This document shows, piece after piece, positions 39,640-48,394 of a stretch of DNA of 64,000 nt (positions within the stretch are counted from its first letter, which is position 1; the number at the start of each line of letters is the position of its first letter). The DNA lies in assembly GCF_000975035.1 (NCBI RefSeq), contig NZ_BBRA01000001.1, positions 1 through 64,000 on the forward strand, written 5' to 3'. The DNA comes from Demequina flava. Its GTDB lineage: Bacteria; Actinomycetota; Actinomycetes; Actinomycetales; Demequinaceae. The position numbers were made by a program, and so were the translations under genes. The notes beneath the pieces were generated by a model, which was given only the letters and a program-made list of their open reading frames with translations, was not told the DNA's origin and ran no database searches.

Positions 39640-39784
39640 ACCTACACTCAATCAGAGGGGTCTGACATGGAACCATCGGCCCACCAAAATCCCAGGCAAA
39701 CGCACAACACCCCGCGCAGCGAGCGATCCACCGGAGTGGACCGCCCACCACACGGGGCGTCGCGGAGGAAGTAGCGCTCGAGCG

Positions 39785-42199
39785 TTAGCCCAGCGTCACC
39801 ACGACCTCTACCTCAGCACCAGGCTCTTGTACGGGAATCGGCGCGGACGCATCGACAGCCACACCGTCGACAGTCACAGACGCCACACCCTTCGACACGT
39901 GCGACGGGTTCTTCACCTCGATGTTGTACACGGCTCCGCGCCATTCGCGACGGACGTTGAACCCGTCCCAGTCCTTCGGAATGGAGGGGTCAACGATCAG
40001 ACCATCGAAGGCCAGACGGATACCCAAGATGTACTTGGTCACCGCGGTGTACATCCAGCCGGCGGTTCCGGTCAGCCACGGGTTCTGGGCCTTGCCGAAC
40101 CACTCGTGGTCGCGTCCGTAGAGGAACTGCACGTACGCGTAAGGCTCCGAACCGCGGACCTCGATGTTGTCGTTGTGGTTATACGGCAGGATCTTGTCGT
40201 AAAAGTCGACAGCCTCGTCGCCGCGTCCCAGCATGGCCTCGGCGATGATGGGCCAAGCGTTGGGGTGCGAGAAGATTGCCGCGTTTTCCTTGATGCCTGG
40301 GTAGACACGCGTCACGAAGCCAACGGTGTCGTCAACCTCGGTGAAGGCCGGCCAGTTCAGGTGGTTGCCGTATTCGGAGCCCAGCAGTTCGCGCACGGAG
40401 TTCATCGACTGCTCGCCGCGTTCCTGGGACGTGATGCCCGCGATGACGGGCCATGCCTGGTGCTCAAGGAAGATCTTGCCTTCCTTGTTCTCGTTCGACC
40501 CCACCTTGACGCCGTCGCGGGTATAGCCGCGGATCCACCAAGCGCCGTCCCACAGCTGCTCATCAGCAACCTTGGCAATTCGCTCGCGCTCGGCCGTGTA
40601 CGTCTCGACAGCCTCGGCATCGCCGCGGTGTTCAGCAACCTCGAGGAACGCGTTGATAGCCCACGCGTGCAGGAACGTCACGAGCGAGGTCTCGCCGCCG
40701 CCCAGGTTCAGGCAGTCGTTCCAGTCCGCGCGCAGACCCAGTGCCACACCGTTCTGGCCGATCTGCTCAGCAGAGAAGTTCAGCGCGGCCTTCAGGTGCT
40801 CGTAGACAGTCGCCTCGGGCCCGTCCGCGAACGGAATGACCTCGTCGAGGAAGGCGTGGTCGCCGGTCTCCTTGACGTACTCGATGATCGAGGGCACCAG
40901 CCACAGGTGGTCATCGGAGCAGGTGTCCTCGAGGCCGTGGATGAGGTCGTCCATGGATGGCGTGGGCACGATCGTCGGCGACGGAATGTCGGGAAGCTTC
41001 TCTGCATCTGGGTCGAACGACTTGGGATCGAACAGGTGGATGCCGTAGCCGCTGGAGACCTGAGCGCGCAGCAGTTCGATGATGCGCTGGCGCGTCTTGG
41101 TGGGGTTGGAGTGGATGACGCTCATGACGTCCTGCGCGGTGTCGCGGTATCCAAGCCCGGTACGCCCACCGACCTCGACGAACGAGGCAAAGCGCGACCA
41201 CACCACACAGGTTTCCGCCTGCAGGAGCGTCCACGAGTTGATCATCGTGTTCATGCCCTCGTGCGGGGTGGAGATGCGCTGCTTGGACTGCTTGTTCTTC
41301 CAGTACTGGCGTAGCGCGGCGAACTCGGCGTCCACGTTTGCGACGTCGGCGTACTTGGCCTGGATCTCGCGTCCCGCAGCGTCACGCGAGCCGTAGCCGA
41401 GCATGTAGACGAGGCGCTTGGTCTCGCCGGGCTGCAGCGTCACCTTGTGCTGCAACGAACCGCAGTGGTTCTGCGTGGTGGCGGACTTGTTGGTGCCCTC
41501 TCCACGCTCGATCGCGATGGGGTTGCGCTCATCGCGGTACGGGCCAATGAAGTTATCGCGCAGCGAGTCGTACGAGTCCGGCGTCTCCGAAGAGCAGAAG
41601 TAGTGGAACGTCCAGGGCTCGTAGTAGAAGTCGTACTCGATGATGCCGTCTTCATAGGACGACCCCGAGGCGTACAGCGACATCTGCAGGTTCTGGTTGT
41701 CGATCTCGATGGTGTGGAAGGAGAACTCCACGTACGAGCCGACCGTCAGTTCGCGGACCTTGTCCGACGTGTTGGTGACGCGGACGTCCCACAGCTCCAC
41801 GTCGTCATCGAGCGGAATGAAGATGGTGTGCGAGGTGTCGATGCCGCGGTAGCTCGACTCGAAGCGCGAGTATCCCAAGCCTTGCGCGGTGGTGTACTTC
41901 GCGGCGCCCTCCCCCTCGAAGGGCTTACCGACGGGCTGCCATGCCGACGACCAGTAGTCGCCGTCCTCGTTGTCACGCACGTAGACGTAGTGACCAGGAC
42001 GGTCCAGCGCCGCGCCGTTCTGACGGAAGCGCGAGATGCGTCCGTACTGCGAGGACTTGTAATACGAGTACCCACCGCCGTTGTGCGACAGCACGGTGCA
42101 CATGTTCTTGGTGCCCAGATAGTTGGTCCAGGAGACAGGAACGTCGGGGCGGGTGATGACGTATTCGTCATTGTCGGTGTCGAAGTGGCCGTACTGCAT
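39785..42199 (-). CDS. N,N'-diacetylchitobiose phosphorylase (GH94)
   Basis: An 804 aa GH94 enzyme that matches Vibrio chitobiose phosphorylase along its whole length from memory: MQYGHFDTDNDEYVITRPDVP at the start, WSRFASFVEVGGRTGLGYRDTAQD in the middle, and catalytic Asp 492 in GLRADWNDCLN. It phosphorolyses (GlcNAc)2 to GlcNAc-1-phosphate plus GlcNAc, saving one ATP. It is cytosolic, with no signal peptide. It lies 93 bases downstream of a sugar-phosphate enzyme fusion on the same strand, so the two act in sequence. Cellobiose phosphorylase is the alternative, but the start and mid blocks favour chitobiose. Confidence 0.88.
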   Translation of the reverse strand: MQYGHFDTDNDEYVITRPDVPVSWTNYLGTKNMCTVLSHNGGGYSYYKSSQYGRISRFRQNGAALDRPGHYVYVRDNEDGDYWSSAWQPVGKPFEGEGAAKYTTAQGLGYSRFESSYRGIDTSHTIFIPLDDDVELWDVRVTNTSDKVRELTVGSYVEFSFHTIEIDNQNLQMSLYASGSSYEDGIIEYDFYYEPWTFHYFCSSETPDSYDSLRDNFIGPYRDERNPIAIERGEGTNKSATTQNHCGSLQHKVTLQPGETKRLVYMLGYGSRDAAGREIQAKYADVANVDAEFAALRQYWKNKQSKQRISTPHEGMNTMINSWTLLQAETCVVWSRFASFVEVGGRTGLGYRDTAQDVMSVIHSNPTKTRQRIIELLRAQVSSGYGIHLFDPKSFDPDAEKLPDIPSPTIVPTPSMDDLIHGLEDTCSDDHLWLVPSIIEYVKETGDHAFLDEVIPFADGPEATVYEHLKAALNFSAEQIGQNGVALGLRADWNDCLNLGGGETSLVTFLHAWAINAFLEVAEHRGDAEAVETYTAERERIAKVADEQLWDGAWWIRGYTRDGVKVGSNENKEGKIFLEHQAWPVIAGITSQERGEQSMNSVRELLGSEYGNHLNWPAFTEVDDTVGFVTRVYPGIKENAAIFSHPNAWPIIAEAMLGRGDEAVDFYDKILPYNHNDNIEVRGSEPYAYVQFLYGRDHEWFGKAQNPWLTGTAGWMYTAVTKYILGIRLAFDGLIVDPSIPKDWDGFNVRREWRGAVYNIEVKNPSHVSKGVASVTVDGVAVDASAPIPVQEPGAEVEVVVTLG

Positions 42200-42235
42200 G
42201 GGGTGACAGTGTCCGTTCTTTGGATTGAGAGGTAG

Positions 42236-42266
42236 GGGCCGATGCTACGGGCACCGGGCCGATGCT
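42236..42266 (+). repeat. Two tandem motif copies between the fusion gene and chitobiose phosphorylase
   Basis: GGGCCGATGCT at 42236-42246 and again at 42256-42266, 20 bases apart in the same orientation, the second extended with GTGG. They fill a third of the 93-base gap. Confidence 0.8.
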
Positions 42267-42292
42267 GTGGGGGACCTGGGTATTGGGTTCAG

Positions 42293-44485
42293 TTAGGCAG
42301 TCACGAAGGACTTGAGCCAGTCCATCAGTTCCGTGGCCTTCTCCGGGCTGTCCGCTTCGACGAACATGCGCAGGATGGGCTCGGTGCCAGAGAAGCGAAG
42401 GAGCGCCCAGTTGTCATTCTCCAGCAGGATCTTGGTGCCGTCGAGGTGACTGATCGACTTCACGGGGTACGGCCCGATGTGCGTCAGTGGGTCGGCTTCA
42501 AGGCGACGGGGCACGGCCACGCGCATCTCAGGAGTCGCAGGCACGCCAGCTTCCTCTGTGTAGAGGCGCCCAGTGATCTCGTAAATCATGGCGCGCAGCT
42601 CGGAGATCCGCTTGCCGGTCTGGGCCAGCATCTCCGCAACAAGGGCACACGCGAAGATGCCGTCCTTGCCCAGAATCCAGCCGCGCACGGTCAGGCCACC
42701 GGAGGATTCGCCGCCGAGCACGGCGTCGATCTCGTCCATGCCCGCAGTCACGTGCTTGAAGCCCACGCGGCACTCGCGCGACTCCTCGCCAAAGTGCGCG
42801 GCAAGGCGGTCCAACAGGTGCGTCGTCGCGAGGTTGCGGACTACGCCGCCCTTTTCGCCACGGACCTCGTGCAGGTACCAGTACAGGAGGAGCAGGAGGT
42901 CGTTTGTAGAGATGTACTCGCCGGTCTCGTCAACGATGCCGATGCGGTCGGAGTCACCATCGGTCGCCATGCCGAGGTCGTACTCCCCGTCAGCCTTCTT
43001 GATGATTCCGATCAGGCTGGACAGACGCTGGAGGTCAGGCGCGGGCGCCACGCCACCAAACAGCGGGTTGTGCGCGTCGTGAATGAACTCCGCGCGCACT
43101 CGCATGTCGGACAGGATGGTGCCGAGCGTCAGCTGGCTGGTGCCGTACATGGGGTCCACGACCACGCGCAGGTCGGAGCCGCGGACAGCCTCAACGTCAA
43201 TGATCTTCTCGATCGCGTCGATGTAGGGCTCGGTGAGCGGCTTGTCGACGACCATGCCGGCCTTGCGGGCCAGCGGCAGGTCGAGCGAGATGACGTCATC
43301 CACAGACATGGCGTTGGCCTCGTCCTGGTAGCGGTCCGTTTCCTCGTCCAGCGGCAGCGAGCCGTCCGCGCGGAAGACCTTAACGCCGTTCCACTCCGGC
43401 GGGTTGTGGCTCGAGGTGATGATGACGCCATATGCCGCGTTCGTGTGCGGCGCAGCGAAGGTCACGAGCGGAGTCGGAACATCGTCAGGCAGCAGGATCA
43501 CGGGGATGTTGTTGCCGGCGAAGACCTCCGCGGCAGCCTCAGCTGACTCGCGAGACAGGAATCGACGGTCACCACCAATGACGACGCCCTTGCTAGCAAT
43601 CCCCTGGCGCGTGGCCTCGTTCGCGACGGCCTGGCACAGGCGGCGCAGGTTGCCGAGCGTGTAGCCCTCGCCGATGACGGCACGCCAGCCACCGGTACCA
43701 AACTTGATCGTGGTGTCGGTGTCCTTCTTCGGCATGAACAGGCGCTTCAACACAATGTCGGCTGCCTGCTGCAACTCCTCAGGCGTGTTGATGCCCTGGA
43801 CCTCATCAGGGTCAAGGCTGCGGTAGGTCACGACCGTGGAGCCGTCCTGGATGAACTGGCGCGCAACCTCGGTCAGGCGGTGCTCGCCCTTGGCCGCGAG
43901 CGCATCGATCTGCGCGAACAGGCGCTCGGGGGCCGCAACGTAGGAGCCCACGTTGATCTCGTGCAGGTCTGCCTCGGCCGTCGTCAGATCTTCGGGCTCA
44001 ACAATCGAGGTGACCTGGTCGTGGTCGCCCCGCTCGATGCGCCCGTACGGCAACGGCTGGTCAACTACTGCAGAGAGCAGAGAGAAATCCGCGCCGAGCA
44101 AGTGGTGACGGTTCAGCAATCCCCGCAGCGAATCGGTGCGCAACAACGGCGTGTCAGCGTATGTGACCAACAGTGCCGCAGCATCGGCCGGAATCGCGGA
44201 GCGGGCCGCAAGGACCGCGTCTCCCGTACCCAACGGCTCCGTCTGCTCGACGTAGGTCAGGTCGGTGCCCAGGTGCTCGCGAATGGCGGCGTCTCCCGGA
44301 GCGGTCACGACCACGATGTGGCTCGCGGGCACCACTGCGCGGACGTTCTTGAGCGCGAGCTCGGCGACCGTGGAGTCCCCGAGGGACTCGGACAGCAGCC
44401 CCCGCGAGGCGTCATCTGCGCCAGCGGCGAGGACGACAGCCGCGGTGACGGGCTTGGCGAAGGGTGACTCGGCGTCTTTGGCCAT
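42293..44485 (-). CDS. GlmU-like nucleotidyltransferase fused to a phosphohexomutase
   Basis: A 730 aa fusion. Residues about 13-250 resemble the GlmU uridylyltransferase domain: QTEPLGTGDAVLAA, the YADTPLL divalent-metal strand, YGRIER, EINVGSYVA and GINTPEELQQAADIVLKR. The nucleotide loop after VVLAAG is ADDASRG instead of G-x-G-T-R-M, so catalysis is doubtful. Residues about 255-730 form a complete alpha-D-phosphohexomutase with Ser 359 in TSSHNP, metal loop DGDSDR (509-514), sugar loop GGESSGG and phosphate loop RFSGTEP. It sits upstream of chitobiose phosphorylase, so GlcNAc-1-P to GlcNAc-6-P is a likely reaction. GAGGAG precedes ATG 44485. Confidence 0.82.
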   Translation of the reverse strand: MAKDAESPFAKPVTAAVVLAAGADDASRGLLSESLGDSTVAELALKNVRAVVPASHIVVVTAPGDAAIREHLGTDLTYVEQTEPLGTGDAVLAARSAIPADAAALLVTYADTPLLRTDSLRGLLNRHHLLGADFSLLSAVVDQPLPYGRIERGDHDQVTSIVEPEDLTTAEADLHEINVGSYVAAPERLFAQIDALAAKGEHRLTEVARQFIQDGSTVVTYRSLDPDEVQGINTPEELQQAADIVLKRLFMPKKDTDTTIKFGTGGWRAVIGEGYTLGNLRRLCQAVANEATRQGIASKGVVIGGDRRFLSRESAEAAAEVFAGNNIPVILLPDDVPTPLVTFAAPHTNAAYGVIITSSHNPPEWNGVKVFRADGSLPLDEETDRYQDEANAMSVDDVISLDLPLARKAGMVVDKPLTEPYIDAIEKIIDVEAVRGSDLRVVVDPMYGTSQLTLGTILSDMRVRAEFIHDAHNPLFGGVAPAPDLQRLSSLIGIIKKADGEYDLGMATDGDSDRIGIVDETGEYISTNDLLLLLYWYLHEVRGEKGGVVRNLATTHLLDRLAAHFGEESRECRVGFKHVTAGMDEIDAVLGGESSGGLTVRGWILGKDGIFACALVAEMLAQTGKRISELRAMIYEITGRLYTEEAGVPATPEMRVAVPRRLEADPLTHIGPYPVKSISHLDGTKILLENDNWALLRFSGTEPILRMFVEADSPEKATELMDWLKSFVTA

Positions 44486-44516
44486 CGGTGTGCTCCTCAG
44501 GTCGACCACATTGTTT

Positions 44517-44535
44517 GTTAGGAAACCTACCTAAC
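44517..44535. promoter_or_regulatory. Operator-like inverted repeat before the chitobiose operon
   Basis: GTTAGG and CCTAAC face each other across 7 bases that also contain CCTA, giving overlapping half-sites (TAGGAAACCTA). It is 32 bases upstream of the fusion start in an unusually AT-rich patch (TTGTTTGTTAGG). The pattern recalls ROK-family sugar repressor sites; this assignment is inference. Confidence 0.5.
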
Positions 44536-44613
44536 TCCTGAGTGAAGCCTATCTTCTTCCGGCCACATCGCATAGACACGCAGGCGCGCCACGAGCAAAA
44601 CGCGGGTTTAGAA

Positions 44614-44624
44614 GGGCCGATGCT
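44614..44624 (+). repeat. Intergenic motif copy GGGCCGATGCT
   Basis: It is followed by CGGGCCC, so this copy alone can fold a short GGGCC/GGCCC stem. It lies between the fusion gene and the lipoprotein gene. Confidence 0.65.
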
Positions 44625-44680
44625 CGGGCCCAGAGCACAGCAACGTCGCCACACGAGGTGGCAAGGTGAGCGCGGAAGGG

Positions 44681-45415
44681 CTACTGCGTGGCGGAAAGCC
44701 AGTCGCGCGCCTGGGCCCGCGCGGTGTCGAGCGAGGCGCGGCGGGCGCGCAACGAGTCCGCATCCGTGCCGGCCGCTGACGACGTGTCAGCATCAATCGC
44801 CTCGGCGAGTAGACGCAGAACCTGCTGCCCCTGAGCCGCGCGGTGACGCCGCTCGTCAGAGGGCGCGGACTCGGTGAGTTCGTGCAGTGCCTGGTCTGTG
44901 TCAATGACCCGCGTGCGGCCCGCCTGCCACATCGACATCGCTTCCGTCTGGCTGGGCTTGGCGAGGATCTGCGGGATCAGCGAGTCCTCGAACCAGGCGA
45001 TCTCCGCGCGAGCCTCCATGAGCTGCTTGTCCCACCCGCTGCGCTTGGAGTGCCACACACCCCAGATGATCGCGATGGCGGCAAGAATGAGCGCCGCGAT
45101 GGCCCACGGCCACAACTCGTCACCGGAGCCGTCTGCGACGTCATTGCTCGACGCGGTTTCCGTCGCGGTCGGCGTGGGCGTGGGCTCCGGGTCCGGCTCG
45201 GGAGCGATCGTCTCGGTCTCCGTGGGAACGGGCTCCGGGTCTTCAGTCACCGTCTCCGTCGGAGCGGGCTCAGGACTACTGGAGTTGTCCGGAACGCGCG
45301 TGATGCTCGGAAGGTTCGAAGGATCGATATCCGGCAAGTACCCACAGCCCGCGACTCCCGTCACAAGCGTGGCGCCAAGGATCAGTGCGGTAATGCGACG
45401 GGCAGTAGACCTCAC
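44681..45415 (-). CDS. Putative lipoprotein with linker, membrane span and helical domain
   Basis: A 244 aa product from GTG 45415 (GGAGGA upstream). The signal ends in lipobox VAGC, followed by a long Pro/Glu/Thr linker, a single membrane helix (LWPWAIAALILAAIAIIWGVW) and a helical cytosolic or extracytosolic domain of about 110 residues. No family is recognised. A lipid anchor plus a later span would make a loop-like topology. Confidence 0.6.
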   Translation of the reverse strand: MRSTARRITALILGATLVTGVAGCGYLPDIDPSNLPSITRVPDNSSSPEPAPTETVTEDPEPVPTETETIAPEPDPEPTPTPTATETASSNDVADGSGDELWPWAIAALILAAIAIIWGVWHSKRSGWDKQLMEARAEIAWFEDSLIPQILAKPSQTEAMSMWQAGRTRVIDTDQALHELTESAPSDERRHRAAQGQQVLRLLAEAIDADTSSAAGTDADSLRARRASLDTARAQARDWLSATQ

Positions 45416-45485
45416 GGGACATCCTCCGTTGGAATCAGCGGTTGCTGGTGAGCCTAGCGGGCAGCACCACGAATGTCTGCGTCTA

Positions 45486-46091
45486 TCAGGCGGGTTCGTC
45501 AGACTCCGGCGCAGCGCCAGGCAACCGGTCAAGCCGCGCCATCACGTTAAACACGATCGCCACGACGACCCACGGCCACCCAATCGCAAGCACGGGGTCA
45601 ATTCCGCTCGGCTCCCCCGCCGCCGCAATCACCGCAGTTCCCTGAGCCCACACGCCCAACGGAACCACCACTGCCCACGCCACAGCGACACCGGCGGCTG
45701 CGTCCCAATCTCGCCGACGCATCGGCCCTACCAACGGCTCACCATCAGCCAAGTGGCGTGCGAAGCGGCTCAGTACAAAGGCCGTAAACGCGATCGACAG
45801 CCACATCGCCACATCGCCGAGATAGATGCGCGCGCGGTCGGCAAGATCGGTGATGTTCGAGTATTCGAAGGTCGCGGAAGCCTCAACGCCCTTCAAGACG
45901 CCTTCCGGCATGGACGCGGGGTTGAGCACGTCGCTGTCGAGAACCACCGCGGCGCTGCCCTCGGACACAGTGAGCCCGTAGCCAAACTGGAAGATCGCGA
46001 TCAGGAAGGTCATGCCCATGACGAACAGCAAAGTGCGCGATGCGTTGAGCCAGCGGTGGGCAGGGTCAGCGGTCTGCTCGGTCTCGCTCAC
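45486..46091 (-). CDS. Integral membrane protein, unknown function
   Basis: A 201 aa protein with four predicted spans (about residues 18-38, 93-112, 133-152 and 165-185). The arrangement resembles DUF2975-type membrane proteins, but the match is weak. GTG start at 46091 after GGGGAG. It is the gene upstream of the lipoprotein on the same strand, with 70 bases between. Confidence 0.6.
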   Translation of the reverse strand: MSETEQTADPAHRWLNASRTLLFVMGMTFLIAIFQFGYGLTVSEGSAAVVLDSDVLNPASMPEGVLKGVEASATFEYSNITDLADRARIYLGDVAMWLSIAFTAFVLSRFARHLADGEPLVGPMRRRDWDAAAGVAVAWAVVVPLGVWAQGTAVIAAAGEPSGIDPVLAIGWPWVVVAIVFNVMARLDRLPGAAPESDEPA

Positions 46092-46169
46092 GTGACTCCC
46101 CTGCTGTTCTGTGTGGCTTGGTTCCGCATGGATCGTATCGCTGAGTGGCGCTCACGTGGGTGTCGTGGC

Positions 46170-46180
46170 GGGCCGATGCT
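46170..46180 (+). repeat. Intergenic motif copy GGGCCGATGCT
   Basis: It lies in the 285-base gap between divergent genes and is followed by CGGGTT. I see nothing else clear in this gap. Confidence 0.6.
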
Positions 46181-46376
46181 CGGGTTGTGCGGCGTTCCTG
46201 GGCACCACCTTGACGTGTCGGTGCTGATTGATACGGTCGTCAGTGGATCAGGAAGTTTGGCCGTCAAGCCCTCCAGCTGGCCAACTGGCAACCGCGTCCC
46301 GACACGGTGCCTCTGGAGGAAGATCCGCCCTGTGTCACATCGTCACGGGGAAGAACGGATTCTCGAGGAGAGAACC

Positions 46377-46793
46377 ATGTCGCAAGACAGCCCTGCCCGT
46401 TGCACCTACTCAGCTTCGGGCCACATGATTCACCCCATTCAACGCAAGCTCGCGCGCCGTGCGGGTCGGAGGGAACAAATGCAGATTGTCGGCGAACACG
46501 ACCGTGGCTTCGTCGTAGCGCCGCTGGAGAATCCGGACCGAGTCGAGGTCTGGTGCATGCATCAAGAGTGGCGCGACAAGGTACGCGATGCAGTCAAACG
46601 GACGAACCCAACCGTGATTGCGTACGACTACGGTCTCGCAACCGTCGGAGGCTTCGATGTCTCCTACGCATCGCCCCACGGCTGGGAGCCCTGTCCCTCA
46701 CCGGATGAGATGGCTCCGTGGATGAAGGGCATTATCACCCGTCAGGAACTCAGGGCGTGGGCGCAACGTGAAGGGGGCGCTACTGGGTCCTGA
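46377..46793 (+). CDS. Hypothetical 138-aa protein
   Basis: A small soluble protein with no known domain: MSQDSPARCTYSASGHMIHP, a central basic helical patch, then YDYGLATVGGFDVSYASPHGWEPCPSPDEM. GAGGAG lies upstream of ATG 46377. The open frame continues far upstream only because it is antisense to other genes. It is convergent with the helicase. Confidence 0.5.
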   Translation: MSQDSPARCTYSASGHMIHPIQRKLARRAGRREQMQIVGEHDRGFVVAPLENPDRVEVWCMHQEWRDKVRDAVKRTNPTVIAYDYGLATVGGFDVSYASPHGWEPCPSPDEMAPWMKGIITRQELRAWAQREGGATGS

Positions 46794-46816
46794 CCTACGC
46801 ACCTAGAGAACGAGAA

Positions 46817-46868
46817 AGCGGGACATGAGTGCCCGATTCCTCACGGATTCGGACACTCATGTCCCGCT
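46817..46868 (-). terminator. 15-bp-stem terminator between convergent genes
   Basis: AGCGGGACATGAGTG and CACTCATGTCCCGCT form a perfect 15-bp stem around 22 bases. On the minus strand, the direction of helicase transcription, it is followed by a T-rich run (TTTCTCGTTC). Confidence 0.75.
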
Positions 46869-46882
46869 AAGACGCGTTTGGG

Positions 46883-48394
46883 TTAGCGCGTGCGACGACC
46901 GCCCCGGCTGGACGAGAAGTCCGCTGCCGATTTGTGGCCGCCCGAGGACTGTCCACCGGAACGGCGCCCCGCAGGCTTGCTGCTGGCGTGGCGAGTGCCA
47001 CCCTGCTCGTTTGAGGTCGCGGTCGAGCGCGACTGGGTGTTACGCGAGCGACCGCGTCCACCCTGGCCACCGGAACGCTGTCCGCCCTGGCTCTGGCCAC
47101 CGCGCGACTGTCCGCCACCGTGACCACCACGGCGCGAGTTTCCGCCGCCGTTGCCACGGCCGCGTCCACCGCCGCCCTGCTGCTTGGGAGCCTCGGGAGA
47201 CGGCTTCACGTAAGGAGCGACCTCACCAATCAGGTCGATGACCTGGGAAGAGGTGGAGCTGACAGCCTCGGGCTTGACCGTGATCTTTGCGCGACGCAGA
47301 AGCTGGTCGGCGTCACGACGCTGCTCGGGTAGAACAATCGTCACGACGTCACCGGCGGTGCCGGCGCGGGCGGTGCGGCCCGAGCGGTGCAGGTATGCCT
47401 TGTGCTCGGCTGGCGGGTCAACGTGGATGACGAGTTCGATGCCATCGACGTGGACACCGCGCGCTGCGACGTCGGTCGCGACGAGCACCTTGACCTCGCC
47501 GGACGCGAATGCCGCGAGGTTACGGTCACGGGCGTTCTGCGACAGGTTGCCGTGCAGGTCGACCGCGGGGATGCCGTCGGACGTGAGCTGCTTGGCAAGA
47601 CGCTTCGCGTGGTGCTTGGTGCGCATGAAGAGGATGCGGCGCCCGGTACCTGATGCCAGGACGCGGACGACCTCCTTCTTGGCTTCAGCATCGGCCACAC
47701 GGAAGACGTGGTGCGTCATGGCCTCCACTGGGCTCTCAGCGCTGTCGACGCTGTGAGTGGTGGGGCTGTCGAGGAAGCGCTTGACGAGCTTGTCCACGCC
47801 GTTGTCGAGCGTGGCGGAGAACAGCAGGCGCTGTCCCTGCTTAGGAGTGGCGTTCATGATGCGCGTGACGCCGGGCAGGAAGCCGAGGTCGGCCATGTGG
47901 TCGGCCTCGTCCAGCACTGTGATCTCGATTGCGTCGAGCGACACGATGCGCTGCTTCATGAGGTCTTCGAGGCGACCCGGGCAGGCCACGACGATGTCGA
48001 CGCCACGTGCCATGGCACGCTCCTGGCGCGACTGGTTGACGCCACCAAAGATGGTGGTGGTGCTCATGCCGTAGGCGGCTGCCAGCGGTGCGAGCACGGC
48101 GTCGATCTGGGTTGCGAGCTCACGGGTAGGAGCAAGCACGAGCGCACGAGGGCGACCGGGCTGAGCCTTGCCGCCCTTGGTGTTAAACGTGGTGGAGCCC
48201 AAGCGAGCGACGATGGGCAGCGAGAAGGCAAGGGTCTTACCCGAGCCAGTCTTGCCGCGTCCCAGGACGTCGCGTCCTGCGAGGGTGTCGGGCAGGGTGT
48301 CTGCCTGGATGGGGAAGGCGTTGGTCTTGCCTTCACGCTCGAGTACATCGGTCAGTGCGGTGGGCACGCCGAGTTCGGCGAAAGTCTGAGTCAT
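46883..48394 (-). CDS. DEAD-box RNA helicase with Gly/Arg-rich tail
   Basis: A 503 aa SF2 helicase: the N-terminal Q-motif region, Walker A GRGKTGSGKT (45-54), DEAD in VLDEADHMADLG, and the HRSGRTARAG motif VI. The last 110 residues are Gly/Arg/Gln/Ser-rich (GGGRGRGNGGG and similar), typical of RNA-binding tails in RhlE- or CsdA-like cold-shock helicases. It starts at ATG 48394 and has a long untranslated leader of up to 340 bases, common for cold-induced helicases. Confidence 0.93.
   Translation of the reverse strand: MTQTFAELGVPTALTDVLEREGKTNAFPIQADTLPDTLAGRDVLGRGKTGSGKTLAFSLPIVARLGSTTFNTKGGKAQPGRPRALVLAPTRELATQIDAVLAPLAAAYGMSTTTIFGGVNQSRQERAMARGVDIVVACPGRLEDLMKQRIVSLDAIEITVLDEADHMADLGFLPGVTRIMNATPKQGQRLLFSATLDNGVDKLVKRFLDSPTTHSVDSAESPVEAMTHHVFRVADAEAKKEVVRVLASGTGRRILFMRTKHHAKRLAKQLTSDGIPAVDLHGNLSQNARDRNLAAFASGEVKVLVATDVAARGVHVDGIELVIHVDPPAEHKAYLHRSGRTARAGTAGDVVTIVLPEQRRDADQLLRRAKITVKPEAVSSTSSQVIDLIGEVAPYVKPSPEAPKQQGGGGRGRGNGGGNSRRGGHGGGQSRGGQSQGGQRSGGQGGRGRSRNTQSRSTATSNEQGGTRHASSKPAGRRSGGQSSGGHKSAADFSSSRGGRRTR

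Noticed and set aside
39350-41314. A 654-codon open frame on the plus strand
   Set aside because: It is entirely antisense to chitobiose phosphorylase and the HNH gene end, with no start context and an Arg/Val/Asp-rich composition typical of high-GC shadow frames.
44874-46376. A 500-codon plus-strand extension upstream of the 138-aa gene
   Set aside because: It is antisense to two membrane protein genes and crosses an intergenic gap. The ribosome site supports only the start at 46377.
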